NCBI GenBank assembly: GCA_003669125.1
Contig: QWQF01000229.1
Coordinates: 1 to 33,924, forward strand
Source: Planctomycetota bacterium
GTDB lineage: Bacteria > Planctomycetota > Planctomycetia > Planctomycetales > Planctomycetaceae
Reading direction: 5' to 3'
DNA length: 33,924 nt
The notes under the pieces were generated by a model. It made no database searches, was not told the origin of the DNA, and saw only the letters and a program-made list of their open reading frames with translations. Position numbers and translations under genes: made by a program. Within the stretch, counting starts at the first letter, position 1. Each line of letters opens with the position of its first letter. This document shows, piece by piece, positions 1 to 8,293 of the stretch.

Positions 1-882
1 AAGATTGAAGAGGAAGACCAAACCTTCCACGTCACGCGCGAAGCTCAAACGCACGAGATGGTCATCCAAGGGATGAGCGAACTGCACCTGCAAGCGATCG
101 TGCATCGGCTCCACAAGCGGGACAAAGTCGATGTCAACACGGCCATGCCGCGCATCCCGTACCGCGAAACTTGCAACATGAACGCCGAGGGAATGTACCG
201 CCACAAGAAACAGTCGGGCGGCTCCGGTCAGTTCGCGGAAGTTCACATGCGCATCGGCCCGCTGCCGCAGGGGATCGTCCCGGAGGAATACTTCATCAAA
301 GAACGCTTCGAGAGTCTTCGCTCGTTCCATTACGACCCGGTGCTGAACTACGCGTTCCTCGATTGCGTCAGCGGCGGCAGTGTGCCGAACAACTTCATCC
401 CCGCTGTCGAGAAGGGGGTCAAAGACCGGATGGAGAAAGGCGTGCTCGCCGGCTACCAGGTTCAAGATTGCTGGTGCGCGTTGTTCTTCGGCAAGGACCA
501 TCCGGTGGACAGCAACGAAACCGCGTTCAAGACCGCCGGCCGGCAGTGCTTCAAAGAGGTCTTCGCCAAAGCCAAGCCGGCGCTGCTCGAACCAATCGTG
601 AAGGCGGAGATCATGGTCCCCGGCGAAAGACTCGGCGACATCACCAGCGACCTCAACACGCGCCGCGGCCGCATGGAGGGAATGGACACGCTCCCCGGCA
701 ACTTCACGATCGTGAAAGCCTCGGTTCCGCTGGCCGAAATGCAAACCTATGCTCGCACGCTGTCGAGCATCACCGGCGGCCAAGGCTCGTACACCTTCGA
801 ACCCAGTCACTACGAAGTCGTCCCCGGCAACGAGCAGCAGAAGATCGTGGCTTCGGCGAAGGTCCACGAAGAAGAAGAATGA
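1..882 (+). CDS. Elongation factor G, type 2 (C-terminal part; 5' end outside window)
   Basis: The reading frame is open from base 1 to the TGA at 880-882, so this is the last 293 residues of a longer translational GTPase that promotes ribosome translocation or a related ribosome step. The G domain is outside the window. What remains matches EF-G domains III to V: a GMSELHLQ stretch (domain III), then YRET and KQSGGSGQFAEVH opening domain IV, the GVLAGY segment, and domain V with LGDITSDLNTRRGRMEGM. The KKQSGGSGQF form is typical of the type 2 (FusA2-like) paralogue rather than canonical FusA. Domain IV carries about 20 extra residues between the GPLPQG segment and SGGSVPNNF, where most relatives have a short GFEF-type link. 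The tail is acidic (EEEE). Family is certain; the exact subfamily is inferred. Confidence 0.93.
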   Translation, partial: KIEEEDQTFHVTREAQTHEMVIQGMSELHLQAIVHRLHKRDKVDVNTAMPRIPYRETCNMNAEGMYRHKKQSGGSGQFAEVHMRIGPLPQGIVPEEYFIKERFESLRSFHYDPVLNYAFLDCVSGGSVPNNFIPAVEKGVKDRMEKGVLAGYQVQDCWCALFFGKDHPVDSNETAFKTAGRQCFKEVFAKAKPALLEPIVKAEIMVPGERLGDITSDLNTRRGRMEGMDTLPGNFTIVKASVPLAEMQTYARTLSSITGGQGSYTFEPSHYEVVPGNEQQKIVASAKVHEEEE

Positions 883-1010
883 ATGACTGGTGGACAATTT
901 GAGGCGCGGCTGGTTTCGACCTCATCGCCATCCGAAAGACAATTTTGATTTTCTGCTCCACATTTTTCGACAGCCCTGTTTGACACATTCCTTAGCCTTG
1001 GAGAACTCGA

Positions 1011-1790
1011 ATGACTCGCTTCAGTTTTGTGCTGGCCCTGCTGCTACCAGTTTATTTCTCGTCAGCCCGCGCCGCAGACGAAGAATTCAAATCCATTTTC
1101 GACGGAAAATCGCTGACCGGTTGGCACAAGAACCCCGAACGAATCGGCCACGGCACTGGCGGAAGTTGGGTCATCGAAGACGGAGCCATCTCCGGCGAGC
1201 AAGACCCGCCCGGCAGCGGCAACGGTGGCATCCTGCTGTCCGACGAGAAGTTCAAAGACTTCGAGTTGCTGATCGACATGAAGCCCGACTGGGGCGTCTG
1301 CTCTGGCCTGTTCGTGCGGTCGAACGACAAAGGCCAGTGCTTCCAGATGATGGTGGACTATCACGATCGCGGTAACGTCGGCCACATCTACGGCGAAGGG
1401 ACCGGTGGCTTCAACACGCGCCCGTACGACATCTTCGGCGAAGAGAAAGACGGCAAGCTTTTGAAACTGTTCGCCAAGCCGACCGATCCCGCGCCGACCG
1501 TGACGCCGACCTGCACCAGCGACGAATGGCTCAAGGCCTGGAAGGTCAACGATTGGAACACCGCCAAGGTCCGCGTCATCGGCAATCCGCCGCAGATCAC
1601 GACCTGGATCAACGGGCTGAAGGTCAACGAATTCGACGGCAAGAAGTTCGACGGCAAGGGCTACGACGCGGCGAAAGTCGCCGAGACACTTGGCCCAGCC
1701 GGCTCAATCACCGTCCAAGTCCACGGCGGCAAAGGCTGGCCCAACGGAGCCAAATGCCGCTGGAAGAACATCAAAGTCAAGCGGCTGTAA
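1011..1790 (+). CDS. Secreted DUF1080 (3-keto-disaccharide hydrolase domain) protein
   Basis: 259 residues. The N-terminus is a Sec signal peptide with a hydrophobic core at residues 4-14 and an ARA-AD type cleavage site near residue 22. The mature part opens with the family hallmark FxSIFDGKSLTGWHK and continues as a concanavalin-like beta-sandwich with GGILLSDEKFKDFEL, a GLFVRS strand and a C-terminal WKNIKVK strand, all usual for DUF1080 proteins. Members of this family cleave 3-keto-glycosides, and planctomycetes encode many. The start is supported by GGAG at about 1000-1003, seven bases before ATG. It stands alone: 128 bp after the EF-G gene, with the transposase remnant downstream on the other strand. 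The substrate cannot be read from sequence. Confidence 0.9.
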   Translation: MTRFSFVLALLLPVYFSSARAADEEFKSIFDGKSLTGWHKNPERIGHGTGGSWVIEDGAISGEQDPPGSGNGGILLSDEKFKDFELLIDMKPDWGVCSGLFVRSNDKGQCFQMMVDYHDRGNVGHIYGEGTGGFNTRPYDIFGEEKDGKLLKLFAKPTDPAPTVTPTCTSDEWLKAWKVNDWNTAKVRVIGNPPQITTWINGLKVNEFDGKKFDGKGYDAAKVAETLGPAGSITVQVHGGKGWPNGAKCRWKNIKVKRL

Positions 1791-1868
1791 CGAGAACACC
1801 AAACAAGAATCGTCGGATAAGGAAGTCGTGCCCGGTTTACGAGTCGGCTGGTGCACGGCCAGCGCGTA

Positions 1869-2564
1869 TCAAAGTTGTTGACCGGTGAGAACTTCAGCGA
1901 GGAAGTCGTCGTTCCGGTCGGCGATTTGCATTTTGCCTCGCAAGCTTTCTTTGAGCGGATGGTGTTTGAGTCGCGCGATGGCGAAGCGTCGTAGCCAGCT
2001 CCGATTGTTGCCGAGCGTTCGTTCTCGCGTGCGGCTGTCGTCTTCGCGGAAGTTCACGTCGAGCACCCGGTGCATCGACTCGATGCCCCAGTGGCCACGA
2101 ACCGCTTCGCCGAAGCGCGGGCCGCTCAAAGTGCGGCGGAGGATGTCGTACCGCACGTCGTGTGTCTCGCGGCCATCGGCGCTTTCGTCGATGCGGCCAT
2201 GTCCCACGTCTGCGGTTTCGTACTCGCGATAACGCAACTGTTCCAGGTGGTCGCTGAAGAACTCTCGGATCTCTTGAAGCCGCTTGCGCTGATTGTCTTT
2301 GACGGCAATCACGAAGTCGCCTTTCTCGGTCACGATCTATTGGGTGATCGCCTTCTGGCTGCCGATGGCGTCAATGGTCACGACCGTGTGGGTGAGGTCC
2401 CGTCGCGTCAGCAATTCGGGAATCGCCGTGATCTCGTGGGACTTGTCGTCGGTGGCGACTTGACCGAGCGTGAACCCTTGCTCGCTGGCCCACGCGCTGA
2501 CGATGTGCAATGGCCCCCAATCTTTGGAAGCGTCATGCGAACGCCGACAAACCTGGCTTCCCGG
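1869..2564 (-). pseudogene. ISAs1-family transposase remnant, nonsense-interrupted and 5'-truncated
   Basis: The minus strand encodes the C-terminal half of an ISAs1-type DDE transposase: RRSHDASKDWGPLHIVSAWAS, then GQVATDDKSHEITAIPELL, VVTIDAIGSQKAITQ, VTEKGDFVIAVKDNQ, and finally HWGIESMHRVLDVNFREDDSRTR with a C-terminal RNDDFLAEVL. The frame is broken by an in-frame TAG at 2337-2339, between KAITQ and IVTEKG; homology continues in the same frame on both sides, so this is a point nonsense change, not a frameshift. Upstream of about 2564 none of the three frames shows the N-terminal domain or the usual first catalytic Asp in a DGK motif; GSQVC stands in its place. The second Asp (TIDAIG) and the Glu (GIESMH) remain. 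Terminal inverted repeats could not be identified. The element is therefore dead. Confidence 0.88.
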
Positions 2565-2810
2565 CAAGTCAGGTAAACTCGCTGAGCGGTGTCGATCTGA
2601 GGGCTTGCCTGAATGTTCGTCACGACCGCTTCGGCCGTCGCGATTGCTGGCACTGATGCGTCTTGTCTGTCTGACCGAGTTCCACACCGTTCGCGGATTG
2701 GTTGGCTGAACAGGCAATTTCTGCGGGGTCCGGTGGGCGATATTGGAGAACGCATCCGCTTGGCAACGATCGCGAAGACTGCCAGCGACTCGTCCGCTTC
2801 TTTCGGCCTT

Positions 2811-2840
2811 CCGGTCTGCGCAAGACCGGCTTTCAGGAGG
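2811..2840 (+). promoter_or_regulatory. Leader hairpin followed by a perfect Shine-Dalgarno
   Basis: A 7-bp perfect stem (CCGGTCT at 2811-2817, AGACCGG at 2823-2829, loop GCGCA) ends five bases before AGGAGG at 2835-2840. The Shine-Dalgarno lies seven bases before an in-frame TTG at 2848. The sequence decides the start of the coiled-coil gene. A regulatory role for the stem is only a possibility. Confidence 0.5.
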
Positions 2841-2847
2841 ACACGCC

Positions 2848-4176
2848 TTGTCTCTCAATGACACTCCACGGTCGTCCGTAGAAAAAGACTTGATGAATAC
2901 TCCCCTTGTTCGCTGGGGACTCATGCTGTTCGGAATTGCGATCTCGTTCCTCGCGTTGGACATCCTGCTGCGTCGCCCGTTGATGAATGAGTTGGCCTCG
3001 GTCAAACGTGATCTCGCCAATGTCGAGAAAGGTTTGCATGACCTTGTGGGGGTGAAGGACGTCGCTTGGGAAACCAACCACCTGTTGTCAGCCTTGCAAG
3101 CACAAAAACGCCAGTTGGAATCCGCTCGTGCGGCACTGGGAGACGTTCGCGAGTTTCGCATGAGCGTCGAGAAAGAAGCCCAACAGACCGGAGATGCGGT
3201 CGCCGCATTGGATCGAATCGCCGAATTACAAAAGCAAGTTGTCCGCCAGCGCGAGCAGTCCGCAGGCGTCGAGCAAGTTCTCGCCAACATCTTCAAATTG
3301 CACGAAAGTCTGATCTCGCAAAAGCCGGCGCAGCAAGAAGCGGTGACCAGTGTAAATCGCATGGTCGAACTGCATCAGCAAGTCCGTGATGCGGCGAAAG
3401 AATCTGACATCGCGGCCGTCGAGGTTCAGAAGCTCGGCGATCTGCGCACGAAGGTGTTGGAGAACGCCGCCGGAGTCGAAGAGTCGCAACGCGGCGCGGC
3501 CGAGTTGATCGCTCTGAAAGATTCGATTCGAAAAGCGGACGACGTTGTCGCCGTGCAAGAGGCCGCGAATCAATTGCTTGCTCTGCGTGATTCGTTGCGG
3601 TCGAGCGACGACAGCACCGAGCAATCGCAAGCTCACGCGAAAGAGTTGCTCACGTTGCGAGACGACTTGGCCGCGAACGTCGAAGACACACAGATCGCAC
3701 ACCGCCATTGGGCCTCGGTTCGCAAGCTCGAAGCGGACATGAAGGTGGCTGGCGGCGACATTGCCAATGCCATCGAGACGCTGGAACTGCTGACCGATCT
3801 GGGGACCGAATTGCGAGGCCAAACGCAACTGCTGGCGGGAATGCGACAGATGCTGGCGGAATTCGTGATGCTCGAATCCACCATTGGCCGAGCGATGCGC
3901 GTCCTCGAACCGTTGGCTCAGTTGAAGAATCTCACCCGCTTGAGCGAGGCCGAAGTCCGCGCCGCGGCGCGTGCGATTCTCGAACAACGCAATTCGAAGC
4001 TCTCTCACCACGACGAACTGCAACCCGCACCGCCAGCCGCAAAACTGCCAAACGACGACAACTTGTTCTCGGACGAGCCTCCACCCGTCATCGGCAACCG
4101 TCTGGTTCCGACGCCGCGTGACCTCGGCGGGAACAACGAGCCGGCGCCGCCAGTCCGCACCGGCGCGATCGAATAA
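2848..4176 (+). CDS. Membrane-anchored long coiled-coil protein, function unknown
   Basis: 442 residues from a TTG start at 2848, chosen because a perfect AGGAGG lies seven bases upstream; the first in-frame ATG (2893) has no comparable site. A single transmembrane helix at about residues 21-38 (WGLMLFGIAISFLALDILL) follows a short charged N-terminus. From about residue 45 to 385 the protein is almost wholly heptad-rich helix, with recurring segments of the type ELxxLRDSLR. The C-terminal 50 residues are proline-rich and low in complexity (PAPPAAKLP, DEPPPVIG) and probably disordered. I recognise no enzymatic motif. It resembles a scaffold or spacer anchored in the cytoplasmic membrane; which side the coil faces is not clear. 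It precedes the M48 peptidase gene but an intrinsic terminator separates them. Confidence 0.82.
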   Translation: MSLNDTPRSSVEKDLMNTPLVRWGLMLFGIAISFLALDILLRRPLMNELASVKRDLANVEKGLHDLVGVKDVAWETNHLLSALQAQKRQLESARAALGDVREFRMSVEKEAQQTGDAVAALDRIAELQKQVVRQREQSAGVEQVLANIFKLHESLISQKPAQQEAVTSVNRMVELHQQVRDAAKESDIAAVEVQKLGDLRTKVLENAAGVEESQRGAAELIALKDSIRKADDVVAVQEAANQLLALRDSLRSSDDSTEQSQAHAKELLTLRDDLAANVEDTQIAHRHWASVRKLEADMKVAGGDIANAIETLELLTDLGTELRGQTQLLAGMRQMLAEFVMLESTIGRAMRVLEPLAQLKNLTRLSEAEVRAAARAILEQRNSKLSHHDELQPAPPAAKLPNDDNLFSDEPPPVIGNRLVPTPRDLGGNNEPAPPVRTGAIE

Positions 4177-4229
4177 CTGGCTCCGAAATCACGCAGCACG
4201 CACCGACGGCTTTCCGGCCGTCTCCCTCC

Positions 4230-4272
4230 CCGCCTCGGACGTGAAGCAGGTCACGTCCGAGGCGGTTTTGTT
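4230..4272 (+). terminator. Intrinsic (Rho-independent) terminator after the coiled-coil gene
   Basis: A perfect 15-bp stem (4230-4244 with 4251-4265, loop AGCAGG) is followed directly by TTTTGTTT. It lies 53 bases after the coiled-coil stop codon and before the M48 peptidase gene, so the two genes should be separate transcription units in the + direction. Confidence 0.9.
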
Positions 4273-4370
4273 TCGACACTGGCTGTTTGCTGTTCTCTCA
4301 CAGCGATTGCACGCAATACTTGGACGTCTTCCGGGGCGGCTTGAGAATCCCCTCTTCAAGGTTGAGCGTC

Positions 4371-5234
4371 ATGTCCTACGGCTATCGTTCCGAACGTCGC
4401 GGATTTCCCATTCGTCCGCAGTGGATCATCGCGCTGATCCTGCTGCTCTTCGGAGCGTTTCGCTTTCTGACGAGCACGCAGGTCAACCCGGTCACGGGCG
4501 AGAAACAGCACGTCGCGATGTCCGTCCCGCAGGAGATCGCGTTGGGCGTGCAGTCGGCACCGCAGATGGCGACGCAAATGGGAGGCGAAGTTGACCCTCG
4601 CTCGCCATCCGCCGCGCTGGTCCGAGAGGTCGGCGAGCGGCTGGTCGAACAAGGAGTGGACTCCAAAAGTCCGTACCGTTTCCAGTTTCATTTGCTGCGA
4701 GACTCACGGACGGTCAATGCTTTCGCGTTGCCGGGCGGGCAAGTTTTCATCACGACGGGACTGCTCAATCGCTTGCAGAATGAGGCTCAACTCGCGGGAG
4801 TGCTCGGCCACGAGATCGGGCACGTCATCCATCGGCACGCCGCGCAGCACATGGCGCAAGGCCAGTTCGGACAGATCCTGGTGACAGCGGTCGGCGTGGC
4901 CAGCAGCGATGAACGCCACTCCGGCCGCTCGAATCAGCAAGTGGCCGCGATGGTCAATTCGATGGTGAAACTGAGCTACAGCCGTGGGGACGAATCGCAG
5001 TCGGATCAATTCGGTCTGGCAGCGATGACCGCCGCCGGCTTCGATCCCTCGCAGATGTTGGGCGTGATGAAAATTCTGTCCGAAGTCTCGCAGGGCAATC
5101 ACCAACCCGAATGGCTCGGATCGCACCCACACCCAGAGCATCGCGCCGAGCAGATTGAAACGTGGCTGCACAAGCAATATCCGGACGGCATTCCCGCCAA
5201 CCTGACCGTCGGCCGCAAGTTCAAATCACGCTGA
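4371..5234 (+). CDS. M48-family zinc metalloprotease, membrane-anchored
   Basis: 287 residues from ATG 4371; an upstream in-frame start at 4287 lies right after the terminator and adds a sequence without family features, so it was not used. One transmembrane helix at about residues 16-35 anchors the enzyme. The catalytic zinc site GHEIGHVIHRH contains HExxH, and the third ligand is the Glu in DESQSDQFGL, where Ser replaces the usual Ala of the ExxAD motif. Upstream lies NAFALPGGQVFITTGLL, the substrate-binding strand typical of BepA/LoiP and Oma1-like peptidases. The C-terminal SHPHPEHRAEQIE is also family-typical. The likely role is quality control of envelope proteins. It has no TPR domain, so it is shorter than BepA. 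Confidence 0.9.
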   Translation: MSYGYRSERRGFPIRPQWIIALILLLFGAFRFLTSTQVNPVTGEKQHVAMSVPQEIALGVQSAPQMATQMGGEVDPRSPSAALVREVGERLVEQGVDSKSPYRFQFHLLRDSRTVNAFALPGGQVFITTGLLNRLQNEAQLAGVLGHEIGHVIHRHAAQHMAQGQFGQILVTAVGVASSDERHSGRSNQQVAAMVNSMVKLSYSRGDESQSDQFGLAAMTAAGFDPSQMLGVMKILSEVSQGNHQPEWLGSHPHPEHRAEQIETWLHKQYPDGIPANLTVGRKFKSR

Positions 5235-5296
5235 CGTGGAACTGGCTTTCAACCTGCCCGCACCACAAAGGCAGTTTGAAACTTTGACCCTCGATT

Positions 5297-6412
5297 TCAA
5301 ATCGTCAGCCAGCGATCGCGCGACGCGACCTCCCATTGATCGACGAGTTCTCCACCCGCGATGACGAAGATCGCTCGATGCAACGCACACGTCGGGCAGA
5401 CGTGACGCGGAATCGCGAACAGCTCATCGCCGGGTTGAAACTCGTTGGCACGGGACGTTTCCAAAACGAGATGCTCTTCGTTTTGCAGCACCTGCTTGGC
5501 GTCGGGCAAATCGGGAAACATCACTCGCTGACCAGCGGGCGGGTCGGACGCGACCGCCTTGTAGCCCATGTCCAACGTGATGCGATTTGCGGCTGGCCGG
5601 CTGACGACTCGCGTCAGCATCACGGCGGCGGGAGGGAAGACGAGATCGGGGAAGTGCTCGGAGTACCCGACATCGTTGAGCACGCAGGTGCCGGGGCTGA
5701 GTTCAATTGTTGGGTCGTCCATCTCGGCATAGATCGGGAACGATGCCGTTCCGCCGCAGACCATGCGCGGAACCGATTGACCCGAAGCGACCAAGTTGTC
5801 GCGAAACGCTCGCACCTTGTCGAACTCGGCGAGCACGGCGACTCGGCGGTCATCGCGAGAGAGTTGATGTTGATGTCCGTCGTAGACATGAAATCCTCCC
5901 GCCTTCAATCCGCGAGTTGCGGCAATCTGTCGATACAACTCGGCCGCGTGCGAGCCGACCGGGACGCCCGTTCGATGTTGGCCGACGTCGATATCGAGCA
6001 ACACGTCGATGCGCCGTCCAGCCGTGTCCATCGCTTCGCCCAGCGACGCGATGCCGCGCGGATGATCGGCCGTGACCGACAGCGTCACGTCGGGAAACTG
6101 CTTCACGAACTCGACGGCGCGGCGCAAGTTCGGGCCGACGAGGTTGTACGCCAGGAAGATGTCTTTGATGCCGACGCTGGCCAGCATCTCGGCTTCGGCG
6201 AACGTCGCGCACTTGTGCTTGACGATGCCGAGTTCCAATTCCATGCGTGCGATCTCACGCGTCTTGTGTGTCTTGCAGTGTGGCCGCAGGCGTTCGGTCC
6301 GCTTGGCAATCTCAATCATCCGCCGCAAGTTGTCTTCGAGCAGTTCGCGAAACACGACCAGCGCGGGGGTGATGATCTGGCTGGTGTCGGCGATGCGGTA
6401 GCGCGGGTCCAT
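5297..6412 (-). CDS. D-threonine aldolase / D-serine dehydratase-like PLP enzyme (fold type III)
   Basis: 371 residues from ATG 6412, supported by GGAG eight bases upstream; an earlier in-frame start at 6472 would overlap the end of the polymerase X gene. The N-terminal alanine-racemase-like barrel carries RPHCKTHK, where the first Lys (about residue 47) is the expected Schiff-base lysine of PLP. The C-terminal beta domain ends with RHVCPTC, whose His and Cys match the metal ligands of D-threonine aldolases and D-serine dehydratases. Such enzymes cleave or dehydrate D-3-hydroxy amino acids using PLP and a divalent metal. Which substrate is used cannot be told from sequence. It lies 56 bases downstream of polX on the same strand, probably one transcript. 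Confidence 0.88.
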   Translation of the reverse strand: MDPRYRIADTSQIITPALVVFRELLEDNLRRMIEIAKRTERLRPHCKTHKTREIARMELELGIVKHKCATFAEAEMLASVGIKDIFLAYNLVGPNLRRAVEFVKQFPDVTLSVTADHPRGIASLGEAMDTAGRRIDVLLDIDVGQHRTGVPVGSHAAELYRQIAATRGLKAGGFHVYDGHQHQLSRDDRRVAVLAEFDKVRAFRDNLVASGQSVPRMVCGGTASFPIYAEMDDPTIELSPGTCVLNDVGYSEHFPDLVFPPAAVMLTRVVSRPAANRITLDMGYKAVASDPPAGQRVMFPDLPDAKQVLQNEEHLVLETSRANEFQPGDELFAIPRHVCPTCALHRAIFVIAGGELVDQWEVASRDRWLTI

Positions 6413-6468
6413 TGGGATGTCTCCGACGAGGGGGAAGAAAATGTGCGATAACGGCTGTCGGCGTTCTC

Positions 6469-8181
6469 TCAACTCAGCATTTTTTGAAAGTCCTTCAGCG
6501 TTCTTGTGTTCGTGACGTCTTTGGCTTCCAAGCCCGCTCGGCGAGCTTGAAAGATTCCGTACTGCATCACATCAAAGCCGGCGGTGCTGTGAGCGTCCGT
6601 GTTGATGACGATAGGGATGCCTCGGTCCTTCGCGGCCGCGGCGTGGATGTCATCCAGGTCGAGCCGACTGGGGTGCGCGTTGATTTCCAACCAGGTGCCG
6701 TGATCGGCGGCGGCTTTGAGGACGTCTTCAAACGTCAGGTCCGCTCCGGGCCGCTGGCAGACCAAGCGGCCGGTCAAGTGGCCGATCGCGTCGACGTGCG
6801 GGTTGCGAATCGCGTTGAGCAGCCGCTTGTCGATTTGCTCGCGCGGCTGTTTCAAACCGTAGTGCAACACGGCCAGCACCCAATCGGCTTCGGCCAGCAC
6901 GTCGTCGGGTAGGTCCATCGTCGCGTCTTCGAGGATGTCGCACTCGATCCCTTTGAGGATTTCGATGCCGCTGATTTCCGCGCGGACTTTGTCGATCGCT
7001 TTCCAGTGCGCTCGCAGGCGATCTGCGTCGAGTCCATTGGCCATCGTGACACGCTTCGAGTGATCGGTGATCGCGATGTATTCCAATCCGCGAGCCTTCG
7101 CCGCCTCGGCCATCTCACGGATCGAGTTCATGCCATCAGTCGCCGTCGTGTGCATGTGCAAGTCGCCGCGCATGTCGCCGAGTTCAATCAGCTTCGGAAG
7201 TTGCCCGGCTGCGGCGCGTTCGATCTCGCCGCGATTCTCACGCAACTCTGGCGGAATCCACGGTAAGCCGACAGCGGCGTAGACCTCTTCTTCGGTGCGA
7301 CTCGCGACCAGTTCGTCACCACGAAACAGGCCGTACTCGTTGAGCTTCAAGCCACGCTCCTGAGCGCGGCGACGGATGACGATGTTGTGTTCTTTCGAGC
7401 CGGTGAAATACTGCGATGCGGCTCCGAACGATTCGTCAGGGACGACTCGCAGATCGAGTTCCAGTCCCGATCTCAGACGCACTCGCTGCTTCGTGTCGCC
7501 ACGAGCCAGCACTTTCACCACCAGCGGATTCGCCGCGAGCCGGTCCATCGCGGCGTTGTGATCGGACGATGTCACCAGCACGTCGAGATCGCCGACCGTT
7601 TCCTTGCGCCGCCGGCAACTTCCCGCGACCGTCGCTTGCGTGATGCTGCTGAGTTGCTGCAAGTCGGTGACGATCGCGTCCGCCTCGGCCTTCGCATCGG
7701 AGAGGAAGACTCGCTGCCCCGCCTCGGCCACGATCGCGAGTCCTTCGAGGATCGACTGCTCGGTCTTCTTGCCGAAGCCTTTGAGTTCCGCGATGCGACC
7801 TTGCTCGGCCGCTTGCTTGAGCGCGTCGAGCGTTTCGAGGCCCAGCTCTTTGAACAGCGCGGCGACCTTCTTCGGACCGAGTCCCGGAATGCGCAGCATC
7901 TGCACGACTCCGGGCGGGATCTTCGCTTTCAAGTCCTCCAACTGCGGCAACTGTCCCGTTTGGACGATGACGACAATCTTGTCGGCGAGGTCTTTGCCGA
8001 TCCCTTCGAGTTGCCGCAGTTCGGCCGGATCGCGCGTGACGATCGCAGCGACATCCGCCGACAGCGCTTCGACCGTGCGAGCGGCATTGCGGTACGCTCG
8101 CACGCGGAACGGGTTCGCACCATCGAGTTCCAACAGGTCGGCGAGGTCTTCAAAGATGCGTGAGACTTCGACGTTCTGCAT
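6469..8181 (-). CDS. polX: DNA polymerase X family protein with C-terminal PHP domain
   Basis: 570 residues, the usual length of bacterial PolX. It opens with the 8-kDa-like domain and three helix-hairpin-helix motifs ([12 protein letters not shown] about 58-69, [12 protein letters not shown] about 98-109, [12 protein letters not shown] about 133-144). The nucleotidyltransferase site is [17 protein letters not shown] with D198 and D200, and the third acid is D243 in LELDLRVV. The PHP phosphoesterase domain starts at about 339 with [11 protein letters not shown] and keeps the metal-binding motifs [27 protein letters not shown] and NTDAHS, so a 3'-5' exonuclease or AP-repair activity is expected. 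It acts in gap-filling base excision repair. The ATG at 8181 was preferred to a TTG two codons upstream. Confidence 0.95.
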   Translation of the reverse strand: MQNVEVSRIFEDLADLLELDGANPFRVRAYRNAARTVEALSADVAAIVTRDPAELRQLEGIGKDLADKIVVIVQTGQLPQLEDLKAKIPPGVVQMLRIPGLGPKKVAALFKELGLETLDALKQAAEQGRIAELKGFGKKTEQSILEGLAIVAEAGQRVFLSDAKAEADAIVTDLQQLSSITQATVAGSCRRRKETVGDLDVLVTSSDHNAAMDRLAANPLVVKVLARGDTKQRVRLRSGLELDLRVVPDESFGAASQYFTGSKEHNIVIRRRAQERGLKLNEYGLFRGDELVASRTEEEVYAAVGLPWIPPELRENRGEIERAAAGQLPKLIELGDMRGDLHMHTTATDGMNSIREMAEAAKARGLEYIAITDHSKRVTMANGLDADRLRAHWKAIDKVRAEISGIEILKGIECDILEDATMDLPDDVLAEADWVLAVLHYGLKQPREQIDKRLLNAIRNPHVDAIGHLTGRLVCQRPGADLTFEDVLKAAADHGTWLEINAHPSRLDLDDIHAAAAKDRGIPIVINTDAHSTAGFDVMQYGIFQARRAGLEAKDVTNTRTLKDFQKMLS

Positions 8182-8196
8182 GATCAATCATGCCTC

Positions 8197-8278
8197 TGGC
8201 GAGCGGGGAGCGTCAGCCCCTTGGTTGATTGTCGATCGACTTCGAATGAAACAGGGGGCTGACGCCCCCCGTTCGCCA
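8197..8278. repeat. Intergenic palindrome between polX and the peroxiredoxin gene
   Basis: Two arms of about 24 bases (8197-8220 and 8254-8278) are inverted copies with two mismatches, separated by a 33-base loop. The central GCGTCAGC resembles the cores of the palindromes near 14.8 and 33.8 kb. It lies 16 bases past the peroxiredoxin stop on that gene's coding strand but lacks a U-tract, so it is a structured repeat rather than a clear terminator. Confidence 0.7.
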
Positions 8279-8293
8279 AGCAGCGGTCAATGA

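Noticed and set aside
980-985. TTGACA as a promoter for the DUF1080 gene
   Set aside because: The expected -10 position would overlap the ribosome-binding site and start codon region, and no -10 hexamer is seen.
2337-2339. Amber codon as pyrrolysine or programmed readthrough
   Set aside because: The gene is also 5'-truncated and lacks the first catalytic Asp, so decay explains it.
2337-3362. Complete transposase of about 341 residues on the minus strand
   Set aside because: Only the last 75 residues resemble ISAs1 transposases; the rest is antisense to the coiled-coil gene or unrelated.
4287-4370. Upstream start of the M48 peptidase
   Set aside because: The extra 28 residues are unlike the family and begin just after the terminator; the ATG at 4371 precedes the membrane helix correctly.
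5336-6451. + strand open frame of about 371 codons
   Set aside because: Antisense to the fold-III PLP enzyme, which has the complete Lys and metal motifs.
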